Below, piece after piece: positions 1-6,338 of a DNA stretch of 10,614 nucleotides. The position numbers and the translations under genes were made by a program. Under the pieces are notes generated by a model. That model was not told the origin of the DNA, searched no databases, and worked only from the letters and a program-made list of their open reading frames with translations. The stretch's first letter is position 1. Each line of letters opens with the position of its first letter. The stretch is from JBHJHK01 sp050330975 (lineage in GTDB: Bacteria; Pseudomonadota; Gammaproteobacteria; Competibacterales; Competibacteraceae): assembly GCA_050330975.1 (NCBI GenBank), contig JBHJHK010000359.1, positions 1 to 10,614 on the forward strand, given 5' to 3'.

Positions 1-2
1 CC

Positions 3-149
3 TGTGAGCGAGCGGGCGTCAATGCCCTGGACTATCTAACGCAAGTGCAGCGTTATCGCGATGAGGTCAAGGCGCATCCCAGCGCCTGGCTCCCTTGGAC
101 GTATCAAGCCTCTTTGAGCGCTCGCCAAGGTGAAAAAACCCCTGCGTAG
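3..149 (+). CDS. IS66-family transposase, C-terminal tail only (5' part outside the window)
   Basis: The window opens inside a reading frame that gives 48 residues and stops at TAG 147-149. The residues NALDYLTQVQRYRDEV followed by PSAWLPWTYQA match the typical end of IS66-type DDE transposases, which usually reads close to N-P-F-x-Y-L-T-x-L-x-R ... N-P-x-x-W-M-P-W-N-Y. The catalytic DDE residues would lie upstream and are not visible, so I cannot say whether the transposase is intact. Downstream bases end in CACCTTAC at 170, a plausible right terminal inverted repeat. The gene points toward zapD, with about 100 bases between the two stop codons. What is seen is the tail motif; the family assignment rests on recalled IS66 sequences. 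Confidence 0.72.
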   Translation, partial: CERAGVNALDYLTQVQRYRDEVKAHPSAWLPWTYQASLSARQGEKTPA

Positions 150-170
150 CCGCGCAGAAAATCACCTTAC
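150..170. repeat. Candidate right inverted-repeat end of the IS66-type element
   Basis: IS66 elements typically begin with GTAAG on the outside of each terminal repeat. Read on the minus strand, the bases ending at 170 begin GTAAGGTGATTTT, which fits, and they lie only 21 bases past the transposase stop. The next eight bases (GCTAAGCC, 171-178) would be the target duplication. The left end is outside the window, so neither the repeat nor the duplication can be confirmed. Confidence 0.4.
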
Positions 171-252
171 GCTAAGCCGCCGTTAGCTCTCGGATGACTA
201 CGATTATTGATATCGATGATTGACGGCCTGCGACCTGCCGATTTCGCATCGC

Positions 253-1041
253 CTACAGCGCACAGCACACCAACCCAAACTCCACGGTCTCCTCCACTGG
301 CACGGCCTTTTGGTTGGGATCGGGTTGGTTCATAAACCGCACGGCAAAGCGGTGGCGACCGCCGCTGATCTCGGGGTAGTAACTCGAGGTGGTGTCCAGG
401 CTCACCCGCAACAACTGATAGGCGGTGTTGGTGTCGAGGTTTTGCTGATAAAACCCCTGGGGGGCCTGGACGAGGGTAGGGTGGGCGCTCTGGCGCACCA
501 AATGGAGAACGGTTTCGATGCCCTCCCGCAGGGGTAAAAACAGGGCAAACCAGCCCTGGAGGTGTTGGAAGCGCTCGTCGGGGGCATACTGCAACCAGTG
601 ATGCAACGCTGGCAGGTCAAAATCAAAGGTGCCCACCGCCAGGGCACTGCGCTGGCGAATCACACCCAAAAAATCGTTGTTGCGCAGACTCTCCAGGGCG
701 ATGGTGTCGAAGTTTTGCACCTTCAGCGCCAGGTGATTGAGGTCCTCTAGGGTGTCATCGAGGCGTTGGGTGTCCACGTGGTCGGGGAGGCGTTGCCGCA
801 ATCGGCCGAGGGTGCGGCTGTAGCGCTCCAACTCCTGGCGCAGTTCGGACTTGAGTTCATTGCGCCCCACCAGCCGCATCACCTCGAACAAACTCTGGAG
901 GGCGGCCCTGGAATCCCAGGGGGAAGGACCGCGGGCCGTGGCGTCGAATTGGGTGAACAACGCCTCCAGGCGCAGAAACGTCCGCATCCGCTCGTTGAGG
1001 GGGTGTTCGTAGAAGACCACGGCGTCACGGCTCACTTCCAC
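253..1041 (-). CDS. zapD: Cell division protein ZapD (FtsZ-associated, YacF family)
   Basis: 262 residues, close to the E. coli protein (about 247). ZapD is a cytoplasmic protein that binds the FtsZ C-terminal tail and bundles protofilaments in the early divisome. Family landmarks visible here are YEHPLNERMR at residues 11-20, the central LRNNDFLGVIRQRSAL...FDFDLPALHHWL segment, LIRQSA-like LVRQSAHPT, GFYQQN, and YYPEISGGRHRFAVRFM near the C-terminus, all very close to E. coli ZapD. The start is GTG at 1041, supported by GGGAGGA at 1050-1056 with an 8-base spacer. It overlaps the coaE stop by 10 bases, so it is the last gene of the pilD-coaE-zapD operon. The yacG gene that often follows zapD is not present; an insertion-sequence end lies there instead. 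Confidence 0.93.
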   Translation of the reverse strand: MEVSRDAVVFYEHPLNERMRTFLRLEALFTQFDATARGPSPWDSRAALQSLFEVMRLVGRNELKSELRQELERYSRTLGRLRQRLPDHVDTQRLDDTLEDLNHLALKVQNFDTIALESLRNNDFLGVIRQRSALAVGTFDFDLPALHHWLQYAPDERFQHLQGWFALFLPLREGIETVLHLVRQSAHPTLVQAPQGFYQQNLDTNTAYQLLRVSLDTTSSYYPEISGGRHRFAVRFMNQPDPNQKAVPVEETVEFGLVCCAL

Positions 1042-1676
1042 GACGGGTGTCCTCCCGCAGGGCGTTGGGTGAGGGCAAGGTATTGGCGGTGGAGGGCCTC
1101 CACCTGGGGGGCCAAGGCCTCTCGAGCCCCGGCGTTGTACACCACATCGTCGGCCACCGCCAGGCGCTCATCCCGCTCCGCCTGGGCTGCGACGATACCC
1201 GCGGCCTGGTCTTCGGTCACCTGGTCCCGGGCCATGACCCGGGTCACCTGGGTGGCCTTGGGCGCATCCACCACCAACACCCGATCCACCAGGTCCACCA
1301 TCCCGGCCTCCACCAGCAGGGGTACCACCACCAGGGCGTAGCCCGGGGCTTGGCTGCCGGCGTCCAGGGCCTTGAGGCGGTCTTGCACCGCGGCGCGAAT
1401 CCGGGGGTGGAGGATGGCGTCGAGGCGTCGGCGCTGGTGGGCATCGGCGACGATGCGGCGCCGCAACGCCGGCCGACACAAGCTCCCATCGGCGGCGATG
1501 ACATCGGCGCCAAAGGTCTGGGCGATGGCCGCCAACGCCGGCTCGCCCGGCTGTACCAATTCCCGGCTGATGAGGTCGGTGTCGACCACTGGAACCCCGT
1601 GCTTTGCGAACAAATCGCTCACCAGGGTTTTGCCGCTGGCGATGCCACCGGTGAGTCCCACCACCAGACCGATCAA
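1032..1676 (-). CDS. coaE: Dephospho-CoA kinase
   Basis: 214 residues, close to the usual size of about 206. CoaE performs the last step of coenzyme A synthesis, ATP-dependent phosphorylation of the 3'-hydroxyl of dephospho-CoA, in the cytoplasm. Visible motifs: P-loop GGIASGKT at 10-17, VVDTD with Asp32 and Asp34, HPRIRAAV at about 90-97, VPLLVEAG at 118-125, and the lid/adenine region ending in RDERLAVADDVVYNAG. The chosen start is TTG at 1676, which overlaps the pilD stop as TTGA; a GTG at 1664 is an alternative only four codons in. The frame stays open far upstream across pilD, but that extension shows no kinase-like sequence and is a shadow of pilD. Middle gene of the pilD-coaE-zapD operon; its stop overlaps the zapD start. 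Confidence 0.93.
   Translation of the reverse strand: MIGLVVGLTGGIASGKTLVSDLFAKHGVPVVDTDLISRELVQPGEPALAAIAQTFGADVIAADGSLCRPALRRRIVADAHQRRRLDAILHPRIRAAVQDRLKALDAGSQAPGYALVVVPLLVEAGMVDLVDRVLVVDAPKATQVTRVMARDQVTEDQAAGIVAAQAERDERLAVADDVVYNAGAREALAPQVEALHRQYLALTQRPAGGHPSWK
1050..1056 (-). promoter_or_regulatory. Shine-Dalgarno sequence fixing the zapD GTG start
   Basis: GGGAGGA on the minus strand, 8 bases ahead of the GTG at 1041 and inside the coaE coding sequence. It supports GTG 1041 over the GTG two codons downstream. Confidence 0.7.
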
Positions 1677-2536
1677 AGATCCACCAGCGTGAAATTCGGT
1701 ATATTCGGCCCCAGTACCAGAGCCAACCAACCGCCGGCCGCCAAAAACGGCCCAAAGGGAATGGGGGTTTCCCGCCCCTGGCGCTTGGTGGCGATGCGGG
1801 CGAGGCCATAGACCGTGCCGGTGAGGGAGGCGAACAACACCACGCTGGGCAGCGCCTGCCAGCCGGCCCAGGCTCCCAACATGGCCAGCAGCTTGAAGTC
1901 GCCGTAGCCCATCCCCTCCTTGCCGGTGATGAGTTTGAACAACCAGTAGATGCTCCACAGGGATAGGTAGCCCGCCATGGCGCCGATGACGCTGCTCTCC
2001 AGGTCGCAAAACACCCCAAATAACCCCAAGCCCAACCCCAGCCACAGAAAGGGCAAAGTGATGTCGTCGGCCAGCAATTGGTGATCGATGTCGATACCGC
2101 TTTGGGCGATGAGGGCGGCGGTGAGGGCAAATAGCGCCACTCCCTCCACGGTGAAGCCGTATTGCCAAAACACATAGCCCGTCAGCAGGCCGGTGAAGGC
2201 CTCCACCAAGGGATAGCGCACGCTGATCTTCTGGCGGCAGCATCGACAGCGCCCCTTGAGCCACAGATAGCTCAGCAAGGGAATGTTCTCCAAGGCCCCG
2301 ATGGGATGGCTGCAATGGGGGCAGCGGGAGCTGGGCCAGGCCAAATTGAGGGGTTCGTCGGGGGCTTGGGAAGGCGTCTCTTTCAGTTCGGCGCAGGCTT
2401 GACGCCATTCCCGTTCCATCATCAAGGGTAGGCGGTGGATGACCACGTTGAGAAAACTGCCCACAAAGAGCCCAAAAAACAAGGCTAGGGCAAAACGCAA
2501 GGTGGGGTCGGCGTCGATGAGGGCGAGGGCTTCCAT
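1673..2536 (-). CDS. pilD: Type 4 prepilin peptidase / N-methyltransferase PilD
   Basis: 287 residues from this start. PilD is a polytopic inner-membrane aspartic protease that removes prepilin leader peptides and methylates the new N-terminus for type IV pili and type II secretion pseudopilins. Seen: FFGLFVGSFLNVVIHRLPLMMER in the first membrane segment and methylase region, the zinc-binding tetracysteine Cys72-x2-Cys75 ... Cys97-x2-Cys100, and the two catalytic aspartates in IDIDHQLL (Asp149) and GMGYGDFK (Asp213). These are the same numbers I recall for P. aeruginosa PilD, which favours ATG 2536. A second ATG at 2584 would add 16 residues; neither start has a strong Shine-Dalgarno sequence. 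The gene heads the operon with coaE and zapD; pilB and pilC, which commonly precede it, are replaced here by a divergent dehydrogenase gene. Confidence 0.93.
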   Translation of the reverse strand: MEALALIDADPTLRFALALFFGLFVGSFLNVVIHRLPLMMEREWRQACAELKETPSQAPDEPLNLAWPSSRCPHCSHPIGALENIPLLSYLWLKGRCRCCRQKISVRYPLVEAFTGLLTGYVFWQYGFTVEGVALFALTAALIAQSGIDIDHQLLADDITLPFLWLGLGLGLFGVFCDLESSVIGAMAGYLSLWSIYWLFKLITGKEGMGYGDFKLLAMLGAWAGWQALPSVVLFASLTGTVYGLARIATKRQGRETPIPFGPFLAAGGWLALVLGPNIPNFTLVDL

Positions 2537-2650
2537 GATTTGGGGATTTGGTCCAATTCGCAAAATGGCAAGGGATGCGATCATTGTCGCACAAAGGCCC
2601 GGCCTCTCCCTAAGCCGGTGGTGGCCAACGGGTCTGGGCCTGCGTGGGAT

Positions 2651-2687
2651 TTGCCGTGGCCCACGGCAAGGGAAAACCGCCTACACT
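2651..2687. promoter_or_regulatory. Divergent intergenic region with a 19-bp perfect palindrome and a possible -10 box
   Basis: Between pilD and the dehydrogenase gene (2537-2722) the sequence TTGCCGTGGCCCACGGCAA at 2651-2669 is a perfect 9-1-9 palindrome. TACACT at 2682-2687 is a fair -10 hexamer for the plus-strand gene, placing the palindrome over the -35 area, where a dimeric repressor or activator could bind. Its ends read TTGCCG on both strands, which resembles a -35 hexamer in either direction. No T-tract follows on either strand, so a terminator is less likely. The function is inferred. Confidence 0.45.
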
Positions 2688-2722
2688 GGCGGACCATGGC
2701 ACAATAATGGGGGTCGACCACC

Positions 2723-3649
2723 ATGAAACCCGCGATTCTTCTCACCGAACCCCTGGTTCCCAACGACATCATGGATGCCCTGCACCAGCGCTTCACCGTG
2801 CTGCGCCACTGGCTCGGCGAGGCCGATGCCGCCGTGGAGGCCATGGCCACCACGGGTGGCAAAGGGGCCAGTCGAGCCTTGATGGACCAGCTGCCGGCCC
2901 TCAAGCTCATCAGCGTCTATGGGGTGGGGGTAGACGCCGTGGATCTGGAGGCGGCCAAAGCCCGGGCCATCCAGGTCACCAACACCCCCGATGTCCTCAC
3001 CGAGGACGTGGCGGATCTCGCCGTGGCGTTGTGGCTCGCCTGCGCCCGAGACGTGGTGCGGGGAGATCGCTTGATTCGCCGTGGCGGCTGGCTCCAGGGG
3101 GGGTTGGCCTCCACCACCAGCACCCGGGGGCGACGGGTGGGGTTTTACGGCTTTGGCCGCATCGGCCGTGCCATCGCCCGTCGCCTGGAGGTCTTCGACG
3201 CCAAGATCAGCTACCACAAGCCCACCCCCTTGGCGGGGGGGGCGGGGCATCTCTATGGCTATCGGGACTCTCTGTTGGAGCTCGCCACCCACAGTGATGT
3301 GCTCATGGTGTGCACTGCCTTGACGCCCGCCACCCGTTTGAGCGTCACCGACGCGGTCCTGCGGGCCCTGGGGCCCAAGGGGATCTTGGTGAACATCGCC
3401 CGGGGGGCGGTGATTGACGAAGCCGCCCTGGTGACCTGTCTCCAAGACGGGGGATTGGGAGCCGCCGCCTTGGACGTATTCGCCCACGAACCCCAGGTAC
3501 CGGAGGCGCTGTGGACCTTGGACAACGTGGTCTTGACCCCCCACATCGGCAGCAACACCATCGAGACGCGGCGGGCCATGGGCCGGTTGGTGATCGACAA
3601 CTTGAGCGCCCACTTCCAGGGTCGGCCTTTGTTGACCCCAGTGATCTAG
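2723..3649 (+). CDS. D-isomer-specific 2-hydroxyacid dehydrogenase (glyoxylate/hydroxypyruvate reductase-like)
   Basis: 308 residues, normal length for this family. Such enzymes reversibly reduce 2-oxoacids (glyoxylate, hydroxypyruvate, others) to D-2-hydroxyacids with NAD(P)H in the cytoplasm. Seen: substrate-domain segment YGVGVDAVDLEAAKA (66-80), TNTPDVLTEDVADLAVAL, the Rossmann motif GFGRIG (143-148), and the catalytic triad Arg227 (NIARGAVIDE), Glu256 (FAHEP) and His274 (LTPHIGS). After the second strand of the Rossmann fold the residues are His-Lys rather than an acidic residue, which suggests NADPH preference (inference). ATG 2723 follows GGGGG at 2709-2713. The next gene begins 12 bases after the stop, so the two are probably cotranscribed. 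The exact substrate cannot be read from sequence. Confidence 0.9.
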   Translation: MKPAILLTEPLVPNDIMDALHQRFTVLRHWLGEADAAVEAMATTGGKGASRALMDQLPALKLISVYGVGVDAVDLEAAKARAIQVTNTPDVLTEDVADLAVALWLACARDVVRGDRLIRRGGWLQGGLASTTSTRGRRVGFYGFGRIGRAIARRLEVFDAKISYHKPTPLAGGAGHLYGYRDSLLELATHSDVLMVCTALTPATRLSVTDAVLRALGPKGILVNIARGAVIDEAALVTCLQDGGLGAAALDVFAHEPQVPEALWTLDNVVLTPHIGSNTIETRRAMGRLVIDNLSAHFQGRPLLTPVI

Positions 3650-3653
3650 AGGA
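3648..3653 (+). promoter_or_regulatory. Shine-Dalgarno sequence for the TTG start of the FAH-family gene
   Basis: AGAGGA overlaps the dehydrogenase stop codon and sits 8 bases ahead of TTG 3662. It supports this non-ATG start and translational coupling of the two genes. Confidence 0.6.
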
Positions 3654-3661
3654 CTTGCCCT

Positions 3662-4351
3662 TTGAACTACGTCATCGATCCGCCCCCCCAGGTCGCCCTG
3701 CCCATCCACGGGGCAGAAGAGGCCCACTTTCCCGTGCGCCGCGTCTACTGCGTGGGCCGCAACTACGCCGCCCACGCCCGGGAAATGGGGGCCGACCCCG
3801 ACAAAGAGCCGCCGTTTTTCTTTCAAAAATCCCCCGACAATCTCATCCCCGGGGGAGGGGAATTTCCCTACCCCGGCCACACGGCGGATGTCCACCCCGA
3901 AGTGGAACTGATGGTGGCCCTCCAAGGGGGTGGCGCCGACATCCCCGAGGCCCGGGCTCTGGAGGCGGTCTACGGCTATGGGGTGGGGTTGGACATGACC
4001 CGCCGCGACCTGCAACAACAGGCCAAGGACAAGGGGCGGCCCTGGGAGGTGGCCAAGGCCTTTGAGCACTCGGCCCCCTGTTCGGCCCTGGTGCCCGCCG
4101 CCGCCATTGGCCACCCCGCCACGGGGGCCATCTGGCTCACGGTCAACGGCGCTCCCCGTCAGCAGGGGGATTTGGCCCAGATGATCTGGTCGCCGGCGGC
4201 CATCATCGCCGCCCTGTCCACCTTGTTCACCCTGGCCCCGGGGGATGTGATCTTCACCGGTCCCCCGGCGGGGGGGGGGCCAGTGGTGCGGGGCGACCAC
4301 CTCTTGGCTGGAGTGGCGGGGGTGGGGGAGTTGGGGGTGACGGTGGTGTAG
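3662..4351 (+). CDS. Fumarylacetoacetate hydrolase (FAH) family protein, fumarylpyruvate hydrolase-like
   Basis: 229 residues from a TTG start. The family uses Mg or Mn to cleave C-C bonds of acylpyruvates (fumarylpyruvate, acetylpyruvate), or acts as oxaloacetate decarboxylase/tautomerase. Seen: VRRVYCVGRNYAAHAREMG (25-43) then EPPFFFQKSPDNL, the metal-ligand pair Glu80-x-Glu82 in HPEVEL, Asp111 in GVGLDMTRRDLQ, and the C-terminal GDVIFTGPPAGGGPV loop. This is the short, single-domain bacterial form close to NagK-like fumarylpyruvate hydrolases. It follows the dehydrogenase gene by 12 bases; together they could process a 2-oxo/2-hydroxyacid intermediate. The Gly204-206 codons sit in a run of ten G (4270-4279), a possible slippage site; a shift there would rewrite the last 23 or so residues. 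Confidence 0.88.
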   Translation: MNYVIDPPPQVALPIHGAEEAHFPVRRVYCVGRNYAAHAREMGADPDKEPPFFFQKSPDNLIPGGGEFPYPGHTADVHPEVELMVALQGGGADIPEARALEAVYGYGVGLDMTRRDLQQQAKDKGRPWEVAKAFEHSAPCSALVPAAAIGHPATGAIWLTVNGAPRQQGDLAQMIWSPAAIIAALSTLFTLAPGDVIFTGPPAGGGPVVRGDHLLAGVAGVGELGVTVV

Positions 4352-4490
4352 GGATTTTGTGACGACACGCCGAGCCCCATGGGGCATCTGGGCTCCAGTG
4401 CATCTCGAGGCACCTGGGATCCGTAGCCATCCAGTGTCGACCGGTACTCGGTCGATGGCATGGCTAACTCAACTCCAAAAGAGGTGTTCC
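4352..4490 (+). promoter_or_regulatory. Leader/intergenic region with a 7-bp-stem hairpin ahead of the Spondin_N-like gene
   Basis: This 139-base gap holds TCGACCG (4437-4443), loop GTACT, CGGTCGA (4449-4455), a perfect inverted repeat ending 35 bases before the ATG. It also holds GAGCCC (4372-4377) pairing with GGGCTC (4390-4395). Neither is followed by a T-tract, so they look more like operator or leader structures than intrinsic terminators. I see no convincing -35/-10 pair. Confidence 0.35.
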
Positions 4491-5408
4491 ATGAGGCACA
4501 AACTGGCCTGGGCGACGGCAGTCGCCGGCGGTATCACAGCGGTGGTGGCCGGGGCTGAACCCGTCCAGCTGACGGTGACCATCGAGAATCTCGCCCCCCG
4601 CAACGGCACCTTTCAAACCCCCCACTTTGTGGCCTTCCACGATGGGTCGTTTGACATCTACAACGGCGGCACCCCGGCGGATTCGCTGCCGATTCCGGGC
4701 AGTGAGGGGGTGGAGCGCCTGGCGGAGGACGGCAATACCGGTGTTTTGACCATGGATTTTGAAATCCTGGTCCCCGGTGGGGTCGTCGCCACCATGGCCG
4801 GACCCAACGGCCCCATCGCCCCCGGGGAAGTGGCCACCATGACCTTTGATCTGGAGTCCACCGACCCCAACGCGCGGTTTTTCAGCTACGCCTCCATGGT
4901 GATCCCCAGCAACGACTTTTGGTACGCCAACGGCGATCCCATGGCCATTCCGGTGTTTGACGAAGCGGGCAACTTCGTCGCCCAGGACTTTATCGTCACC
5001 AACCAGCGGATTTTGGACGCCGGCACCGAAGTCAACGACGAACTCCCCATGAACACGGCGTTCTTCGGCCAGCAGATGCCCGATACCGGCGTTGAGGAAA
5101 ACGGCGTGATCCTCGATTTTGGCGACCCCTCGGGGTTGGTGATGTTCATGCCCCCCGAGGAGGGCGGCATTTTGGCCGACCCCGGCTTTGCCGGTGCCGA
5201 TTTTGCCCTCGACGGTTATCCTTTGGTGAAAATCAGCTTCGCCACCGGGGTTGCCGCCGCCGACGAGGCCTTTGTCCGGGGCTTATACCTGGAGTTGTTG
5301 GGCTTTGAACCCGACGAGGCGGGGTTGATGTTCTGGGTCGAGGCGTTGCAAGACGGTTTGAGCCGCGACGCTGCGACCCAGGCGTTTATGGACGCCGCCG
5401 GCGGTTGA
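4491..5408 (+). CDS. Secreted Spondin_N-like domain protein with C-terminal DUF4214-like segment
   Basis: 305 residues from ATG 4491, chosen because GAGGTG precedes it and it gives a clean signal peptide (MRHKLAWATAVAGGITAVVAGA, cut near residue 22). ATG 4455 is also in frame but would bury that signal. Residues 23-250 resemble bacterial Spondin_N proteins: IENLAPRNGTFQTPHFVAFHDG, YNGGTPA, LAEDGNTG, PGGVVATMAGPNGPIAPGE, ARFFSYASMVIPSNDFWYANGDP, LDAGTEVNDELPMNTAFFGQ, TGVEENGV. Residues 258-304 (FVRGLYLELLGFEPDEAGLMFWVEALQDGLSRDAATQAFM) fit DUF4214, found in bacterial extracellular and S-layer-like proteins; the usual tail of that domain is cut short, ending AAGG. The protein is probably periplasmic or extracellular, perhaps in adhesion; that role is inference. 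Confidence 0.82.
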   Translation: MRHKLAWATAVAGGITAVVAGAEPVQLTVTIENLAPRNGTFQTPHFVAFHDGSFDIYNGGTPADSLPIPGSEGVERLAEDGNTGVLTMDFEILVPGGVVATMAGPNGPIAPGEVATMTFDLESTDPNARFFSYASMVIPSNDFWYANGDPMAIPVFDEAGNFVAQDFIVTNQRILDAGTEVNDELPMNTAFFGQQMPDTGVEENGVILDFGDPSGLVMFMPPEEGGILADPGFAGADFALDGYPLVKISFATGVAAADEAFVRGLYLELLGFEPDEAGLMFWVEALQDGLSRDAATQAFMDAAGG

Positions 5409-5409
5409 C

Positions 5410-5427
5410 GGCGGCGGTTTTGCCGCC
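5410..5427. terminator. Candidate bidirectional terminator hairpin between convergent genes
   Basis: GGCGGC (5410-5415), loop GGTTTT, GCCGCC (5422-5427) fills the 20-base gap between the stops of the Spondin_N-like gene and the ModA-like gene. The stem is strong, but no U-tract follows on either strand, so it is a weak intrinsic terminator at best. Confidence 0.4.
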
Positions 5428-5428
5428 C

Positions 5429-6250
5429 TCAATCCGGGGCGGGGAGTAGCGCGCTGGTAAAACCGTACTGGGCGAGGAGCGCCTGGGCTTCGGGGGAGAG
5501 GATAAACAGCGCTAGCTGGACCGCCGCGGGCCGGTGGGGCGCGAGGAGAATCAACCCATAGTCGGCTCCCACGGCCAGGTTTTCCGGCAGCTGGACCATC
5601 TGTAGGGTGGGTGACTCGGCCAGGGCGGCCTTGGCGTTGGTGCAGTAGGTGAGAAACACATCGGCCCGGTCGTTTTCCATCACCCAGGCGTAGGGATTGC
5701 GCCCCGCCGGGGCCTTGGGGGAATCGGGGCCCCCGGTGAGCTGGAGCGCTTTGGCGTCGAGCGGTTGATAGCTGCCCGGTCGCAGGGTTTCGGCTTTGTG
5801 GAACAGCTCCCAGGCATAGTCGCCAGCGGGGTCGGCCTTGGGCGTCGACGTGCCAAGGCGCACAGCTGGATCGAGCAGGACGTCTAGCACCGTGGCGGGG
5901 GTAATGACCACCTCGGCTCGGGCCAGGGCACAGAGTTGGTTGCGGGCGAACAGTACCACCACGTCCCCGCGGCCTTGATCCCTGAGGCGTTGGGGGTGGG
6001 CTAGATTGGCCGAAGCGAATACATCCACCGGCTCTCCGGCTTCGATGCGCTGCCGCAATAACCCGGAAGGGGCAAAGGTGGTGGCCACGGGGGTTTGAAA
6101 GCGCGCCTCAAAGGCCTTGGCGACGTCGGTGAGGGCGTAGCGCAAACTCCCCGCGCCGTACAGGCGCACGGCGCTGTCGCCGCCGTGGTCTTGGGCCACT
6201 GGCGCGGTACTGAAACTCCACATCATCATCAGCCATACCATCCGGCTCAT
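5429..6250 (-). CDS. ModA-like periplasmic oxyanion-binding protein (orphan)
   Basis: 273 residues. Signal peptide MSRMVWLMMMWSFSTAPVAQ, then a type II periplasmic binding fold. Seen: YGAGSLRYALTDVAKAFEARF and FAPSGLLRQRIEAGEPVDVFASANLAHPQRL, equivalent to the ModA segments that supply serine ligands for the oxyanion; the hinge-side PAGDYAWELFHKA; and ADVFLTYCTNA where classical ModA has a V-Y-x-T-D-A-type segment. AGGAGG at 6258-6263 gives a strong start at ATG 6250. Molybdate or tungstate is the likely ligand, by family. No modB or modC is adjacent; it lies downstream of the regulator gene on the same strand (73-base gap) and is probably cotranscribed with it. It may hand substrate to TupBC encoded across the divergent promoter, or bind a different anion; neither can be settled here. 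Confidence 0.82.
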   Translation of the reverse strand: MSRMVWLMMMWSFSTAPVAQDHGGDSAVRLYGAGSLRYALTDVAKAFEARFQTPVATTFAPSGLLRQRIEAGEPVDVFASANLAHPQRLRDQGRGDVVVLFARNQLCALARAEVVITPATVLDVLLDPAVRLGTSTPKADPAGDYAWELFHKAETLRPGSYQPLDAKALQLTGGPDSPKAPAGRNPYAWVMENDRADVFLTYCTNAKAALAESPTLQMVQLPENLAVGADYGLILLAPHRPAAVQLALFILSPEAQALLAQYGFTSALLPAPD

Positions 6251-6257
6251 ACTCTAT

Positions 6258-6263
6258 CCTCCT
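6258..6263 (-). promoter_or_regulatory. Strong Shine-Dalgarno of the ModA-like gene
   Basis: AGGAGG on the minus strand, 7 bases before ATG 6250. This is a consensus site, matched only by the one in front of tupA in this window, suggesting both binding proteins are made in excess over their partners. Confidence 0.65.
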
Positions 6264-6312
6264 CGCAGTTCACCCCGCGTTGGGCGATGGAACATCCAGA
6301 GCTCGGGGCACT

Positions 6313-6338
6313 ACTCTGGGCCATTACTCTGGGCCATT
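6313..6338. repeat. 13-bp exact tandem duplication across the regulator stop codon
   Basis: ACTCTGGGCCATT occurs twice head to tail (6313-6325 and 6326-6338). On the minus strand the first-read copy encodes the last residues (NGPE) and the stop TAA of the regulator; the second lies just after it. Confidence 0.85.

Noticed and set aside
171..187. GCTAA/TTAGC inverted repeat as a zapD terminator
   Set aside because: The stem is only 5 bp around a 7-base loop with no T-tract on the minus strand; it may be chance next to the insertion-sequence end.
1677..2594. Upstream extension of the coaE frame to a 520-residue fusion
   Set aside because: The extra N-terminal part is a shadow of pilD, with no recognisable domain; coaE begins naturally at TTG 1676 just before its P-loop.
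2681..4387. A 568-codon open frame on the minus strand opposite the dehydrogenase and FAH-family genes
   Set aside because: Its product is Gly/Pro/His/Gln-rich low-complexity sequence, as expected for antisense frames of GC-rich genes, while the plus strand carries two clear enzymes with catalytic motifs.
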